A stretch of DNA of 31,145 bases, from assembly GCA_900764925.1 (NCBI GenBank), contig CAAFPW010000026.1, positions 1-31,145 of the forward strand. Direction: 5' to 3'. Numbering within the stretch: position 1 is the first letter of the stretch; every line of letters begins with the position of its first letter. The notes under the pieces are model-generated. The model was not told the origin of the DNA and did no database searches. It saw nothing but the letters and a program-made list of their open reading frames with translations. The position numbers were made by a program, and so were the translations under genes. This document shows, one piece after another, positions 17,016 to 24,867 of the stretch. Source of the DNA: Fusobacteriaceae bacterium (lineage in GTDB: Bacteria; Fusobacteriota; Fusobacteriia; Fusobacteriales; Fusobacteriaceae).

Positions 17016-17199
17016 ATATTTGGCAATGGATATAAACATAGTATATAGTATGTTAAATATGAAACTGAGAGATAGATACTCTTCCCTTGCCGACCTATGT
17101 GATGATGAGGACATAGATATGGAAGAACTTTTAGATGGTTTGAAGACAAAAGGGTTGGAGTATGATAAAAATAAAAATCAATTTATTCAAATTTTCTAA
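17005..17199 (+). CDS. DUF4250 small protein
   Basis: This 64-residue soluble protein carries the DUF4250 pattern: INIVYSMLNMKLRDRYSSLA, then LCDDEDIDMEELLDGLKTKG and the ending YDKNKNQF. The family is common in Firmicutes and Fusobacteria and has no known function. The helical layout, with a short acidic middle, resembles a small helix-turn-helix-like fold, but this is a guess. It starts 11 bp inside the end of batD and ends just before a strong terminator, so it is the last cistron of the Bat operon. Confidence 0.75.
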   Translation: MKNKYLAMDINIVYSMLNMKLRDRYSSLADLCDDEDIDMEELLDGLKTKGLEYDKNKNQFIQIF

Positions 17200-17233
17200 G
17201 CTTCTTAGTTTATAAAAGTATTAAGCTCTACTT

Positions 17234-17270
17234 AAGGAAAGTAAATCTCTTTTGCTTTCCTTTTTTATTT
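17234..17270 (+). terminator. Rho-independent terminator of the Bat operon
   Basis: A 12-bp stem, AAGGAAAGTAAA (17234-17245) paired with 17251-17262 with one G-U pair, encloses a 5-base loop and is followed by TTTTTTATTT. It closes the 7-kb Bat transcript. Confidence 0.88.
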
Positions 17271-17311
17271 AAAAATTTCAAATAGAAGTAGCTTAAAATA
17301 ACTAGATATAG

Positions 17312-17317
17312 TATAAT
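17312..17317 (+). promoter_or_regulatory. -10 element before the Crp-family regulator
   Basis: TATAAT lies 41 bp upstream of the TTG start. The matching -35 position (17289-17294, TAGCTT) is poor. I see no TGTGA-type box here, so simple autoregulation through the box found at asr is not supported. Confidence 0.4.
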
Positions 17318-17357
17318 AAACTAAAATTTCATATTAAAATAGTGAAGGGAGAGCAAA

Positions 17358-18035
17358 TTGGATAAATTTAAAAATATAAAAGTTTTTACCAATATAAATA
17401 ACTCAAGTAAAAAAAATCTTTTAAAATATAGTCAGGTAAAAAGATATAAAAAGGGAGAACACCTCTTCTTAGATAGAGATAAAGTGGATACCATCTATTT
17501 TATTGTAGATGGTATAGCCTCTCTCTATAAGTTAAACACCTCTCATGATAAAAAAGTTATATTTATCTATGGTAAGGGAGATATTTTAAATGAGGTCATC
17601 TTGCAAAAAAATATGACTTCATTAAACTGTGAACTCCTAAGTGATTGTGAAATTTTAGAAATCCCTGCTACTAAGTTATTAGAAGTTATGAGCTGTGACT
17701 TTCAACTTTGCAGAAATATTATAGATTCTATGGCTTTTAAGATAAGAAGATTATATCATCAATTAAAAAATACATCTAACTCAGTTAGATTGGATAAACA
17801 GATAGCTTCTAAGCTTTGGAAACTATCTAGAGATTTTGGAGTAGTTACTCCTGAAGGGATAGAGATTAACTTCAATCTCTCTATCTCATATCTAGCTGAT
17901 ATGCTTGGATCAAAGAGAGAGACAGTATCTAGACAGCTGAAAATTCTCTCAGAAAAGAATCTTATTATTGTAAAAAGAAATAGATTTGTTGTGGTGGACA
18001 GAGATAATCTTTTAAAATATTTTAGAAACTCGTGA
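17358..18035 (+). CDS. Crp/Fnr-family transcriptional regulator
   Basis: This 225-residue regulator has an N-terminal cyclic-nucleotide-like beta-barrel (about 1-115), a dimer helix (about 118-140) and a winged helix-turn-helix (about 150-222). The recognition helix reads SKRETVSRQLKIL. Arg187, Glu188 and Arg192 align with E. coli CRP Arg180, Glu181 and Arg185, which contact TGTGA. The FNR N-terminal cysteine cluster is absent. The barrel lacks an evident Arg-Ser pair for cAMP phosphate, so the ligand is unknown. Cysteines at 91, 97, 113 and 118 could form a redox or metal site. The start is TTG, backed by AAGGGAGAG. It ends 77 bp before asrA, and its stop codon lies inside a TGTGA-type box, so it is the best candidate activator of asrABC and of the molybdenum operon. 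Confidence 0.9.
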   Translation: MDKFKNIKVFTNINNSSKKNLLKYSQVKRYKKGEHLFLDRDKVDTIYFIVDGIASLYKLNTSHDKKVIFIYGKGDILNEVILQKNMTSLNCELLSDCEILEIPATKLLEVMSCDFQLCRNIIDSMAFKIRRLYHQLKNTSNSVRLDKQIASKLWKLSRDFGVVTPEGIEINFNLSISYLADMLGSKRETVSRQLKILSEKNLIIVKRNRFVVVDRDNLLKYFRNS

Positions 18036-18073
18036 GTTCTATCACAACTTTTTTAATCTCTTCTTGGTATAAT
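18031..18073 (+). promoter_or_regulatory. CRP-type box and promoter of asrABC
   Basis: CGTGA-N6-TCACA at 18031-18046 matches nine of ten positions of the CRP half-sites. An extended -10 TGGTATAAT ends at 18073 (TATAAT 18068-18073). No good -35 exists at 18045-18050 (CAACTT), as expected for an activator-dependent promoter. With a start near 18080 the box is centred at -41.5, the class II position. The box overlaps the last codons and stop of the regulator gene. Confidence 0.8.
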
Positions 18074-18112
18074 TTATTTAAGTAAATTATAATTTAGAAA
18101 GGAAGAGATTAT

Positions 18113-19132
18113 ATGGGTTTTCAAATCAGTAGAGAGGGAATGGATCTTTTTTTTAAAGAATTAAAAAAGGATTATGATATCTATGCTCCTGTTATTTTTG
18201 AAAATGGTGGGAGATTTTCAGATACCAATTGTGTAAGATATTCAAAGATTAACTTAATTGATGAGATTGAGTTTGAAAAAAAATCTGAATACTCTTTTAA
18301 AGAGGTAATTTTACCTATTACTCAAACACTTTTTTACTTTACAGAGGAGAGTGTAAAGGAGTCTGACGATAGAAAAAAAGGAGCTATAGTTTTTTTAAGA
18401 GCCTGTGAATTAAATGCAGTTAAACGTTTAGATGAGATCTATTTAAACAATGGTGGAGAGGACCACTACTATAAAAGATTGAGAGATAGAGTAAAATTTG
18501 TACTTATTGGTTGTCACCACACATTTGAAAATTGTTTCTGTGTTGATATGGGTAGCAACAAAAGTGAAAATTACTCTTTTGCTATAAATTATGATAAAGA
18601 GAATTTCTATATTGATTGTAAAGAGAAGGAGTGGAATGAAATATTAAAGACAAACTCTATAGATGAGTTGGAAGTTACTCCTAACTTTGTAACTGAAAAT
18701 AGTGTAAGGGTAAACATACCCAAAAATTTAACTTCTGAAGTAGCAAATAGCACAATGTGGAATGAGTATGATTCTCGTTGTATAGCTTGCGGTAGATGTA
18801 ACTTCGTATGTCCTACTTGTACATGTTTTACTATGCAAGATATCTTCTATACAGATAATGGAAAAGTTGGAGAGAGAAGAAGAGTTTGGGCTTCTTGTAT
18901 GGTAGATGGGTACACTGATGTAGCTGGTGGAGAGAGCTATCGTAAAAAGAATGGACAACGTATGAGATTTAAAACACTGCATAAGGTCTTAGACTTTAAA
19001 CAACGTGCTGGTTACCATATGTGTGTAGGTTGTGGAAGATGCGATGATATATGTCCTGAATATATCTCGTTTTCTAATATTATCAATAAGCTAGAATCTG
19101 CTATGGAGGAGGTATCTAAGAAAAATGACTAA
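18113..19132 (+). CDS. asrA: Anaerobic sulfite reductase subunit A
   Basis: This 339-residue electron-transfer subunit belongs to the siroheme sulfite reductase that reduces sulfite to sulfide in anaerobes such as Salmonella and Clostridium. The C-terminal ferredoxin-like part has two [4Fe-4S] motifs, Cys223-226-229-233 and Cys304-307-310-314, with extra cysteines 236 and 238. The N-terminal half is the AsrA-type domain that includes RACELNAVKRLDEIYLN, also seen in hydrogenase beta-like subunits. It takes electrons from AsrB or ferredoxin and passes them to AsrC. The ATG follows AAAGGAAGAG. It overlaps asrB by 8 bp. Confidence 0.95.
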   Translation: MGFQISREGMDLFFKELKKDYDIYAPVIFENGGRFSDTNCVRYSKINLIDEIEFEKKSEYSFKEVILPITQTLFYFTEESVKESDDRKKGAIVFLRACELNAVKRLDEIYLNNGGEDHYYKRLRDRVKFVLIGCHHTFENCFCVDMGSNKSENYSFAINYDKENFYIDCKEKEWNEILKTNSIDELEVTPNFVTENSVRVNIPKNLTSEVANSTMWNEYDSRCIACGRCNFVCPTCTCFTMQDIFYTDNGKVGERRRVWASCMVDGYTDVAGGESYRKKNGQRMRFKTLHKVLDFKQRAGYHMCVGCGRCDDICPEYISFSNIINKLESAMEEVSKKND

Positions 19133-19919
19133 TCAATATTTACCTTTTTTATCTGAAATTGTTGAAGTTATAAAGCATACTGATATAGAATATACTTTTA
19201 GAATGAGATATGAAAAAGATGATGTTAAGCCTGGTCAATTTTTTGAAATATCTATTCCTAAGTATGGAGAAGCTCCTATATCTGTAAGTGGAATAGGAGA
19301 GGGAACAATAGATTTTACTATCAGAAGAGTTGGAAAAGTTACCAATGAGATTTTTGAAAGATATGTTGGAGAAAAACTTTTTATAAGAGGTCCATATGGA
19401 AATGGATTTGATGTCAACCTTTATAAAAATAAAGAGTTGTTAGTTGTAGCTGGTGGAACAGGAGTTTCTCCAGTGAGAGGAGTCATTGAGTATTTTGCTG
19501 ATCATATTGATGAAGTTCAAAGTATGAAACTTATTACAGGATTTAAGTCTCCTGAATTCATACTTTTCAAAGATGATATTCCTAAATGGAAAGAGAAGAT
19601 GGAGTATATTTTAACAGTGGACAGTGGAGAAGAAACTCCAGAATACAAGGTTGGTCTAGTTACAAAATATATACCTCAACTTAAATTTGAAGATGTATCA
19701 AAAGCTGTGGCTGTAGTTGTTGGACCACCAGCTATGATGAAGTTTTCTGCTCTAGCTCTTTTAGAAGCTGGATTTAAAGAGGAAAATATCTGGATCTCTC
19801 AAGAGAGAAAGATGTGTTGTGGTATAGGTAAATGTGGACACTGTAAAATTGGTGATGTCTATGTCTGTGTTGATGGTCCTGTTTTTAACTATGTTAAAGG
19901 ACGTACTTTATTAGATTAG
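19125..19919 (+). CDS. asrB: Anaerobic sulfite reductase subunit B
   Basis: This 264-residue NAD(P)H-oxidising flavoprotein of the AsrABC complex has an N-terminal FAD-binding ferredoxin-reductase barrel (about 1-100). An NAD(P)-binding domain follows with GGTGVSPVRGVIEYF near residue 110 and VVGPPAMMKF. The C-terminal [2Fe-2S] ligand set is Cys232, 237, 240 and 248, like the PyrK family. It feeds electrons from NADH to AsrA. The gene overlaps asrA by 8 bp and is followed 10 bp later by asrC, with an AGGAG that overlaps its own stop codon. Confidence 0.95.
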   Translation: MTNQYLPFLSEIVEVIKHTDIEYTFRMRYEKDDVKPGQFFEISIPKYGEAPISVSGIGEGTIDFTIRRVGKVTNEIFERYVGEKLFIRGPYGNGFDVNLYKNKELLVVAGGTGVSPVRGVIEYFADHIDEVQSMKLITGFKSPEFILFKDDIPKWKEKMEYILTVDSGEETPEYKVGLVTKYIPQLKFEDVSKAVAVVVGPPAMMKFSALALLEAGFKEENIWISQERKMCCGIGKCGHCKIGDVYVCVDGPVFNYVKGRTLLD

Positions 19920-19929
19920 GAGTAGAATT

Positions 19930-20895
19930 ATGATGGATATAAATACTAAAAAAATTAAGAAAAATGCCTTCAGAGTAACTAAAGAGCGTGGAATAACTGC
20001 TTCAAGAATACGTGTTCCTGGAGGACATCTAGATGTAAGATTTCTCTCTATGATTCAAGAGATAGCTGAAACTTATGGAAATGGTACTGTACATATTACA
20101 AGCCGTCAAGGTTTTGAAATCCTTGGTATCCCTTTTGAAAAGATTCCTGAGGTAAATGCAAAATTACAACCTATTATCGAGGGACTTGGAATAAACCAAG
20201 CTGAAGTAAATAAGGGATACTCTGCTGCTGGAACTAGAAATATTACAGCTTGTATAGGTAATCGTGTGTGTCCTTTTGCTTGTTATGATACTTCAGCCTT
20301 TGCAAAAAGAATTGAAAAAGCTGTTTTCCCACATGATCTACACTTTAAAATAGCTCTTACAGGTTGTCCTAATGATTGTGCTAAAGTTAGAATGCATGAC
20401 TTTGGTATAATGGGAATGACACTTCCTCAATTTGAAGCTGATAGATGCATAAGCTGTGGAGCTTGTGTCAAAGTTTGTAAAAAGAAATCCACTGGAGCAC
20501 TTACATCTGTAAATTATAGACCTCAGAGAGATCATCAAAGATGTATAGGGTGTGGTGAGTGTGTAATCAATTGTCCTAATATGGCTTGGACTAGAAGTAA
20601 GAAAAAATACTATAGATTGACAATTATGGGACGTACTGGAAAGAAAAATCCTCGTTTAGGTGAAGATTTCTTAAAATGGACAGACGAGGAAACTATTACA
20701 AAAATTATTTTAAATACTTATGATTATGTAACTGAATATATTGATAAAGATGCCCCAGGTGGAAAGGAACACATAGGATATATTGTAGATAGAACAGGAT
20801 TTGAAGAGTTTAAAAAATGGGCTCTACAAGACGTGGAACTTTCTCCTGAAACTGAAGTTTATACTCCTATCTATTGGAAAGGTGTAAAATATTAA
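19930..20895 (+). CDS. asrC: Anaerobic sulfite reductase subunit C (siroheme)
   Basis: This 321-residue catalytic subunit reduces sulfite to sulfide by six electrons. The siroheme-[4Fe-4S] ligands are Cys108 and Cys114 (CIGNRVCPFAC) and Cys146 and Cys150 (TGCPNDC). A ferredoxin insert has two more [4Fe-4S] motifs at Cys173-176-179-183 and Cys205-208-211-215. SRQGFEILGIPFEKI near residue 58 fits the substrate-side sulfite/nitrite reductase half-domain. Siroheme enzymes of this kind often also reduce nitrite. ATG starts with MMDINTKK after AGGAG. It is the last gene of the asr operon and converges on the HD gene across a strong terminator. Confidence 0.96.
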   Translation: MMDINTKKIKKNAFRVTKERGITASRIRVPGGHLDVRFLSMIQEIAETYGNGTVHITSRQGFEILGIPFEKIPEVNAKLQPIIEGLGINQAEVNKGYSAAGTRNITACIGNRVCPFACYDTSAFAKRIEKAVFPHDLHFKIALTGCPNDCAKVRMHDFGIMGMTLPQFEADRCISCGACVKVCKKKSTGALTSVNYRPQRDHQRCIGCGECVINCPNMAWTRSKKKYYRLTIMGRTGKKNPRLGEDFLKWTDEETITKIILNTYDYVTEYIDKDAPGGKEHIGYIVDRTGFEEFKKWALQDVELSPETEVYTPIYWKGVKY

Positions 20896-20902
20896 TAGTT
20901 TA

Positions 20903-20950
20903 AAATAAATTAAGAATGACTTTCTTTGTCATTCTTAATTTATTTTTATT
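20903..20950. terminator. Bidirectional terminator between asrC and the molybdenum operon
   Basis: A perfect 18-bp stem (20903-20920 with 20928-20945) with a 7-base loop is followed by a T-rich run, and the other strand also ends in T residues. It ends both the asr transcript and the nine-gene minus-strand operon. Confidence 0.92.
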
Positions 20951-21432
20951 TAATTATGGAAGAAGCTTTTAAATAACTCCTTTCCTATATCTGTTCTTAT
21001 ATATTCTAAATATTTTTCTCCATTCTCTCCATTTTTTTCAAATAGATTTATAATCAGATCAGCCTCTATTAAAATTTGATGGGATAGATCATTTAAGTCA
21101 ACATAGTTATGATGATTCTCTATTAAAAAATACACCCTACTTTTCTCAGCTGAAGTAAGGTCATACCTAATAGATATATTTTCTAATATCTCCTCTACCT
21201 CTTTTAATTGATTTTCCAAAGAGGTATCTATTCCCTTTTCCTTTGTAGGCTTAATTCCAATATCGTGTAAGATACTTGCTATCTCTAATAGTTCCACCTC
21301 CCTTTTATCTAACTCAAGTTTCTCACCCAATAACTTTACTAGAGAGTGAACTTTTAAAATATGTTGAGTCCTTCTATTATGTCCCTCTTCAAACTTCAGT
21401 GCTTCTATTAAAATCTCATTTACTCTACTCAT
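20950..21432 (-). CDS. HD-domain phosphohydrolase
   Basis: This 160-residue soluble protein of the HD superfamily has likely metal ligands at His24 and/or His29, the His56-Asp57 pair in SILHDIG, histidines at about 105-106 (ENHHNY) and Asp124. Such proteins hydrolyse nucleotides or phosphoesters. The substrate here is unknown. It is the last gene of the molybdenum operon and its ATG lies inside the end of the TIGR04076 gene (8-bp overlap). The sustained overlap suggests it is functionally tied to the operon and not an accidental neighbour, but no family-specific molybdenum role is known to me. Confidence 0.85.
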   Translation of the reverse strand: MSRVNEILIEALKFEEGHNRRTQHILKVHSLVKLLGEKLELDKREVELLEIASILHDIGIKPTKEKGIDTSLENQLKEVEEILENISIRYDLTSAEKSRVYFLIENHHNYVDLNDLSHQILIEADLIINLFEKNGENGEKYLEYIRTDIGKELFKSFFHN

Positions 21433-21691
21433 TTTCCTCTACCTCTATTTTAAAAACAAGGGCTACATCAGCATCTGGACAAGAAAATCTATAATCTCCA
21501 GCTTTACTTTTAGGGATATCTCCCCCATAACGTAAAATATCTATATATGGAAATCCTGAATGAAAAGCCATGGGGCAGAGTTTCCCTCTATCTGTATCAA
21601 AATCAAAACTCTCTCCTATTTTATGCCCCCTATGACAGCCACATTTTCCCAATCTATCCACTACAGTTAACTTTATTCTTGGTTTTTTCAT
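21425..21691 (-). CDS. TIGR04076 family protein
   Basis: This 88-residue Cys/His-rich protein of an uncharacterised family shows the signature R-L-G-K-C-x-C-H-R-G-H-K-x-G at residues 13-26, GKLCPMAFHSGFPYIDILRY at 36-55 and FSCPDAD at 69-75. Cys17, Cys19, His20, His23, Cys39, His44 and Cys71 could bind a metal or act in redox chemistry. Genes of this family occur near redox enzymes in anaerobes, but no activity is established. It begins two bases before the mobB stop and overlaps the HD gene by 8 bp, so it belongs to this operon. Confidence 0.88.
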   Translation of the reverse strand: MKKPRIKLTVVDRLGKCGCHRGHKIGESFDFDTDRGKLCPMAFHSGFPYIDILRYGGDIPKSKAGDYRFSCPDADVALVFKIEVEENE

Positions 21692-21692
21692 A

Positions 21693-22193
21693 TCAATCTC
21701 CCCTAAACTCTCTTATTTTTTCCAGTATAAAATCATAGACTTCTCTTTCGCCCCTTTTAAAACTTCTCTCTTTAGAATATTCAAAATCAGCATAAACTCC
21801 TAATCTATTTGTTGAATTGGAAACAGGAATTTCAGATACTCCTTTTCTCAAAAGTTCTATCTTAAATAGTTCGCTATTTTTACACCCCTCTACTATAACT
21901 ACATCCATATCCCTCATCAACTCTATTAACTCATCTAGTTCTTTCTCTTTCCTCTCTATAAAAAGCCACTTATTTTTTGAAAAAACTAAACTCTTCTCTG
22001 CTCCACTATTAAAGTGTTGAAAATTATCTTCAGAAAAATTTTGAGTTTCAAAATCATGCCCATCATGTTTTATTGTCCCAACACTATACCCGAACTCTTT
22101 TAAATATTTTATAAGTTCACTTACAAAAGTAGTTTTTCCTGTATTTTTATAGCCACATATCTGTAATACATATGGTTTTCTTATAACTCCCAT
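21693..22193 (-). CDS. mobB: Molybdopterin-guanine dinucleotide biosynthesis protein MobB
   Basis: This 166-residue P-loop GTPase has Walker A GYKNTGKTT at residues 14-22. MobB binds GTP and assists MobA in adding GMP to molybdopterin to form bis-MGD, the cofactor of the nitrate-reductase-like enzyme encoded upstream in this operon. The segment VGTIKHDGHDF after the P-loop and VIVEGCKNSELFKIEL later are standard for MobB. It overlaps the end of moeA by 13 bp. Confidence 0.93.
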   Translation of the reverse strand: MGVIRKPYVLQICGYKNTGKTTFVSELIKYLKEFGYSVGTIKHDGHDFETQNFSEDNFQHFNSGAEKSLVFSKNKWLFIERKEKELDELIELMRDMDVVIVEGCKNSELFKIELLRKGVSEIPVSNSTNRLGVYADFEYSKERSFKRGEREVYDFILEKIREFRGD

Positions 22194-23371
22194 ACAACTA
22201 CCTCATCTTCCTCTTTTATACCATCACTTCCACAAGGTATCTCAACTAAAAGATTACATCCTCTCATACTTCCTAGAGCATATGAGCTATGTAAGCCTTG
22301 AGGTATCTCCACCTTTCCATTTACATATCTTCCCCTTACAAATCTTCTCCTGTTTCCACCCTTTGGAAAATTATTCAGCAGAATACCCTTTGTCTTTTTT
22401 AAAAATAACTCCTGATCCTTTTGAAGAGTTGCAATCAAAGCTCTTCCCAATATCTCAAAAGTTACACAAGAAGCAAAGGGATTTCCAGATAGAGAGAGTA
22501 TAGGGCAACTCTTTATCAGAGAGAACATAGCAGGAGTTCCAGGTTTTAAATTAACTCTCCAAAAGATCTTTTCTCCCTGTGCTAAATCAATCGAAGCATG
22601 AAAAATATCTCTCTCTCCTACTGATACTCCCCCTGTTGTAATTATCATATCCACTCTTTCAACTACCTCTTGTAATTTTTGAGCCACCTTTTTAGGATCA
22701 TCTTCTAAGTATTCAAACACTTCTAACTCATATCCTAACTCTTTCAATCTTTGAGTAAGTAACATTCCATTACTATCAAATATCTTTCCTGGCTCCAATT
22801 TTTCCCAAGGGCTAGAAACCTCATCTCCACTTATTAATAGAGCTATTTTTATCTTTTTGTAGACTTTCACTTGATATCTTCCAATACTTGATAGCAGAGC
22901 TAAATTTATAAAATCCAGCTTTTCTCCCCTCTTTAGAAGTAGATCCCCATTTTTAAAGTCCTCTCCTGCAAAACAGATATTTTGCCATCTCTTTCCTATC
23001 TTTTCAACAGTTACCCTTCCATTTTCAAATTTACAATGCTCCTGTGGAATAACTATATCGCAATCTTTTGGAATCTTAGCCCCTGTCATTATTCTACAAA
23101 CTTCTCCTTCAGAAAGCTCTCCCAAATAGTTATCCCCAGCATAGATACCATCCTTAATTTGAAATTCGAGATTTTTTTCTAAGTTTTCAAATTTTAATAC
23201 TATTCCATCCATTGCACTTTTAGAAAAAGGTGGTTGATCCATAGGAGAGTATATATCTTCAGCTAAAATATATCCTAAACCTTGTGAGATATCTATATTT
23301 TCTATTTCAATCTCTTTTTCACAACTTTTAAAAATTTCATAAACTTCTTCTATCTCTACATTCTCTCTCAT
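22181..23371 (-). CDS. moeA: Molybdopterin molybdenumtransferase MoeA
   Basis: This 396-residue enzyme inserts molybdate into adenylated molybdopterin. Motifs seen are the active-site PPFSKSAMDGI near residue 48, MTGAKIPKDCD near 113, TTGGVSVGERDIFH near 246 and KPGTPAMF followed by LSLSGNPFASCVTFE near 278-306. Length and domain order are normal for MoeA. GTGAGGATAG precedes the ATG. Together with mobA and mobB it makes the operon able to finish bis-MGD, but genes for the earlier steps (moaA, moaC, moaDE) and molybdate uptake are not in the window. Confidence 0.95.
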   Translation of the reverse strand: MRENVEIEEVYEIFKSCEKEIEIENIDISQGLGYILAEDIYSPMDQPPFSKSAMDGIVLKFENLEKNLEFQIKDGIYAGDNYLGELSEGEVCRIMTGAKIPKDCDIVIPQEHCKFENGRVTVEKIGKRWQNICFAGEDFKNGDLLLKRGEKLDFINLALLSSIGRYQVKVYKKIKIALLISGDEVSSPWEKLEPGKIFDSNGMLLTQRLKELGYELEVFEYLEDDPKKVAQKLQEVVERVDMIITTGGVSVGERDIFHASIDLAQGEKIFWRVNLKPGTPAMFSLIKSCPILSLSGNPFASCVTFEILGRALIATLQKDQELFLKKTKGILLNNFPKGGNRRRFVRGRYVNGKVEIPQGLHSSYALGSMRGCNLLVEIPCGSDGIKEEDEVVVWEL

Positions 23372-23378
23372 TCTATCC

Positions 23379-23942
23379 TCACTTTACATATCTCTCATAC
23401 TCTTGTGGTGTATTTATATTGATAAATCTCTCTTCCTCTATATTTAAACTTTCCATTGAAAGTTTTATAGAATTGGTATTTAAAAAAATATCTTTCAATC
23501 TATAATTCTTTTCCAATCTCTGTTTTAATAGTTGAGGTAGAAGCTTTCTTGTATATATTGCACCTAAAGGATAGAGAAAATTCTGTTCATCGTAACATAC
23601 AGCACCATCAAAATCTTTTAAACTCTCTAACATCTTGAGAAATACATCTTTTTTCATAAAGGGCATATCACAAGCTACTACAAAAAAAATATCTATATCA
23701 CTTTTTTCAAATCCATTTATTATAGCTTCTAAAGGTGTAAACTCCTCTTCACAATCATATAGATAGTTTGCCTCTTTATCTGCTAAATAATCTTTTTTTG
23801 TAGCAATATAGATATTCTCTCCTAAAAAACTCTCCATTAAAATGTCTAAAAAGGTAGAGCCATTATACAATAGCTCTCCCTTTTGACAGTTTCCCATTCT
23901 GCTGCCTTTTCCACCAGCTAATATCAGTACTCCCCTTTTCAT
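23379..23942 (-). CDS. mobA: Molybdenum cofactor guanylyltransferase MobA
   Basis: This 187-residue nucleotidyltransferase transfers GMP from GTP to molybdopterin. The N-terminal LILAGGKGSRMGN and the metal-binding VACDMPF near residue 90 are diagnostic. The usual DK after RMG is replaced by NCQKGEL, a variant seen in several anaerobes. The gene starts two bases after the TDT channel gene ends and lies seven bases before moeA. It is expected to be cytosolic and to act on the cofactor of the molybdenum enzyme at the head of the operon. Confidence 0.9.
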   Translation of the reverse strand: MKRGVLILAGGKGSRMGNCQKGELLYNGSTFLDILMESFLGENIYIATKKDYLADKEANYLYDCEEEFTPLEAIINGFEKSDIDIFFVVACDMPFMKKDVFLKMLESLKDFDGAVCYDEQNFLYPLGAIYTRKLLPQLLKQRLEKNYRLKDIFLNTNSIKLSMESLNIEEERFININTPQEYERYVK

Positions 23943-23943
23943 A

Positions 23944-24867
23944 TTAATCTTTTCTTATCCAAATAAACATATTTAGAAGTACATAGAATATTAGTCCACT
24001 TGTTATATATAGTTGTATTCCTGATAATTGTCCTAGCCAGTATGCTAAGTTTTCACTTCCAATCCCTTTTAAATATCCTACCATCTTAGTCGTTGCCACA
24101 ATTCCAATTGCCATCGGGAATGTCAATCCAGCAAAAGCTGGAGTAAAGCTGAAAGAAAAAAATCTAGGCAATCTATATATTATAAATATTAGAGCAAGTA
24201 GTACTGAAATATATAGATATCCCAATATATATGGATTAGGAGTTGAACTTATATTTAAATAACTAACTGTACATAGTGAACTAGGAGCTAGTAAAATTGC
24301 TTGAGTATGAAAAACTCCATCCTTTATCTCATGTTTTATAAGTCTATATATCATAAATGGAATAATTATAGTAAATACTCCTATCCCATAGTATGTAATT
24401 ATCTTACTTATACCAGGTTCTTTCATAACTCCACCTATTACAACTGATACCATTATTCCATTATAAGTAACAAAATAACTAGGTACAAAGGTATCAATAT
24501 TAAAGTTCTTTATTATATTTCTATATGTGAAGATCAATATATGAATAGCATGTATTCCTATTCCTGCTCCCCAGAAAAACTTTCCAAGTCCTGAACTGTA
24601 TTCAAAAATATAGCTTCCTACTAACATCATAAGCATTGTAAATCCCGCATATAAACTACTTGGAACAGTTGTTTTATACTCCTCTTTACACACTTCAAAT
24701 CTAGTAAAAATTCTAATTAAATATACTATCCAAATAATCGCAGCACTTATCATAGTTATATCTCTTATTAAAGAGAATCCCTGTCCTGAATAGACATTTG
24801 AAAGGGTACAAGCACCTACCATTGTAGGTAACAGGGGAACTGGCATCTTTTTTAATCTATCTGTCAT
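23944..24867 (-). CDS. TDT/SLAC1-family anion channel or exporter
   Basis: This 307-residue inner-membrane protein has about ten helices and resembles the tellurite-resistance/dicarboxylate transporter (TDT) family, which includes TehA, plant SLAC1 anion channels and the yeast sulfite exporter Ssu1. The typical start PVPLLPTMVGACTLSNVY and the late motif FSFTPAFAGLTFPMAIG are present. Family members carry small anions such as nitrate, chloride, malate or sulfite. Its start shares a base with the stop of the FAD oxidoreductase (TAATG), so it is coupled to a redox operon. The inferred cargo is the oxyanion used or produced by the molybdenum enzyme. The direction is unknown. Confidence 0.8.
   Translation of the reverse strand: MTDRLKKMPVPLLPTMVGACTLSNVYSGQGFSLIRDITMISAAIIWIVYLIRIFTRFEVCKEEYKTTVPSSLYAGFTMLMMLVGSYIFEYSSGLGKFFWGAGIGIHAIHILIFTYRNIIKNFNIDTFVPSYFVTYNGIMVSVVIGGVMKEPGISKIITYYGIGVFTIIIPFMIYRLIKHEIKDGVFHTQAILLAPSSLCTVSYLNISSTPNPYILGYLYISVLLALIFIIYRLPRFFSFSFTPAFAGLTFPMAIGIVATTKMVGYLKGIGSENLAYWLGQLSGIQLYITSGLIFYVLLNMFIWIRKD

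Noticed and set aside
17358..18035. Identification of the regulator as FNR
   Set aside because: The N-terminal cysteine cluster for the oxygen-sensing [4Fe-4S] is absent, and the recognition helix has Arg at the CRP-specific position.
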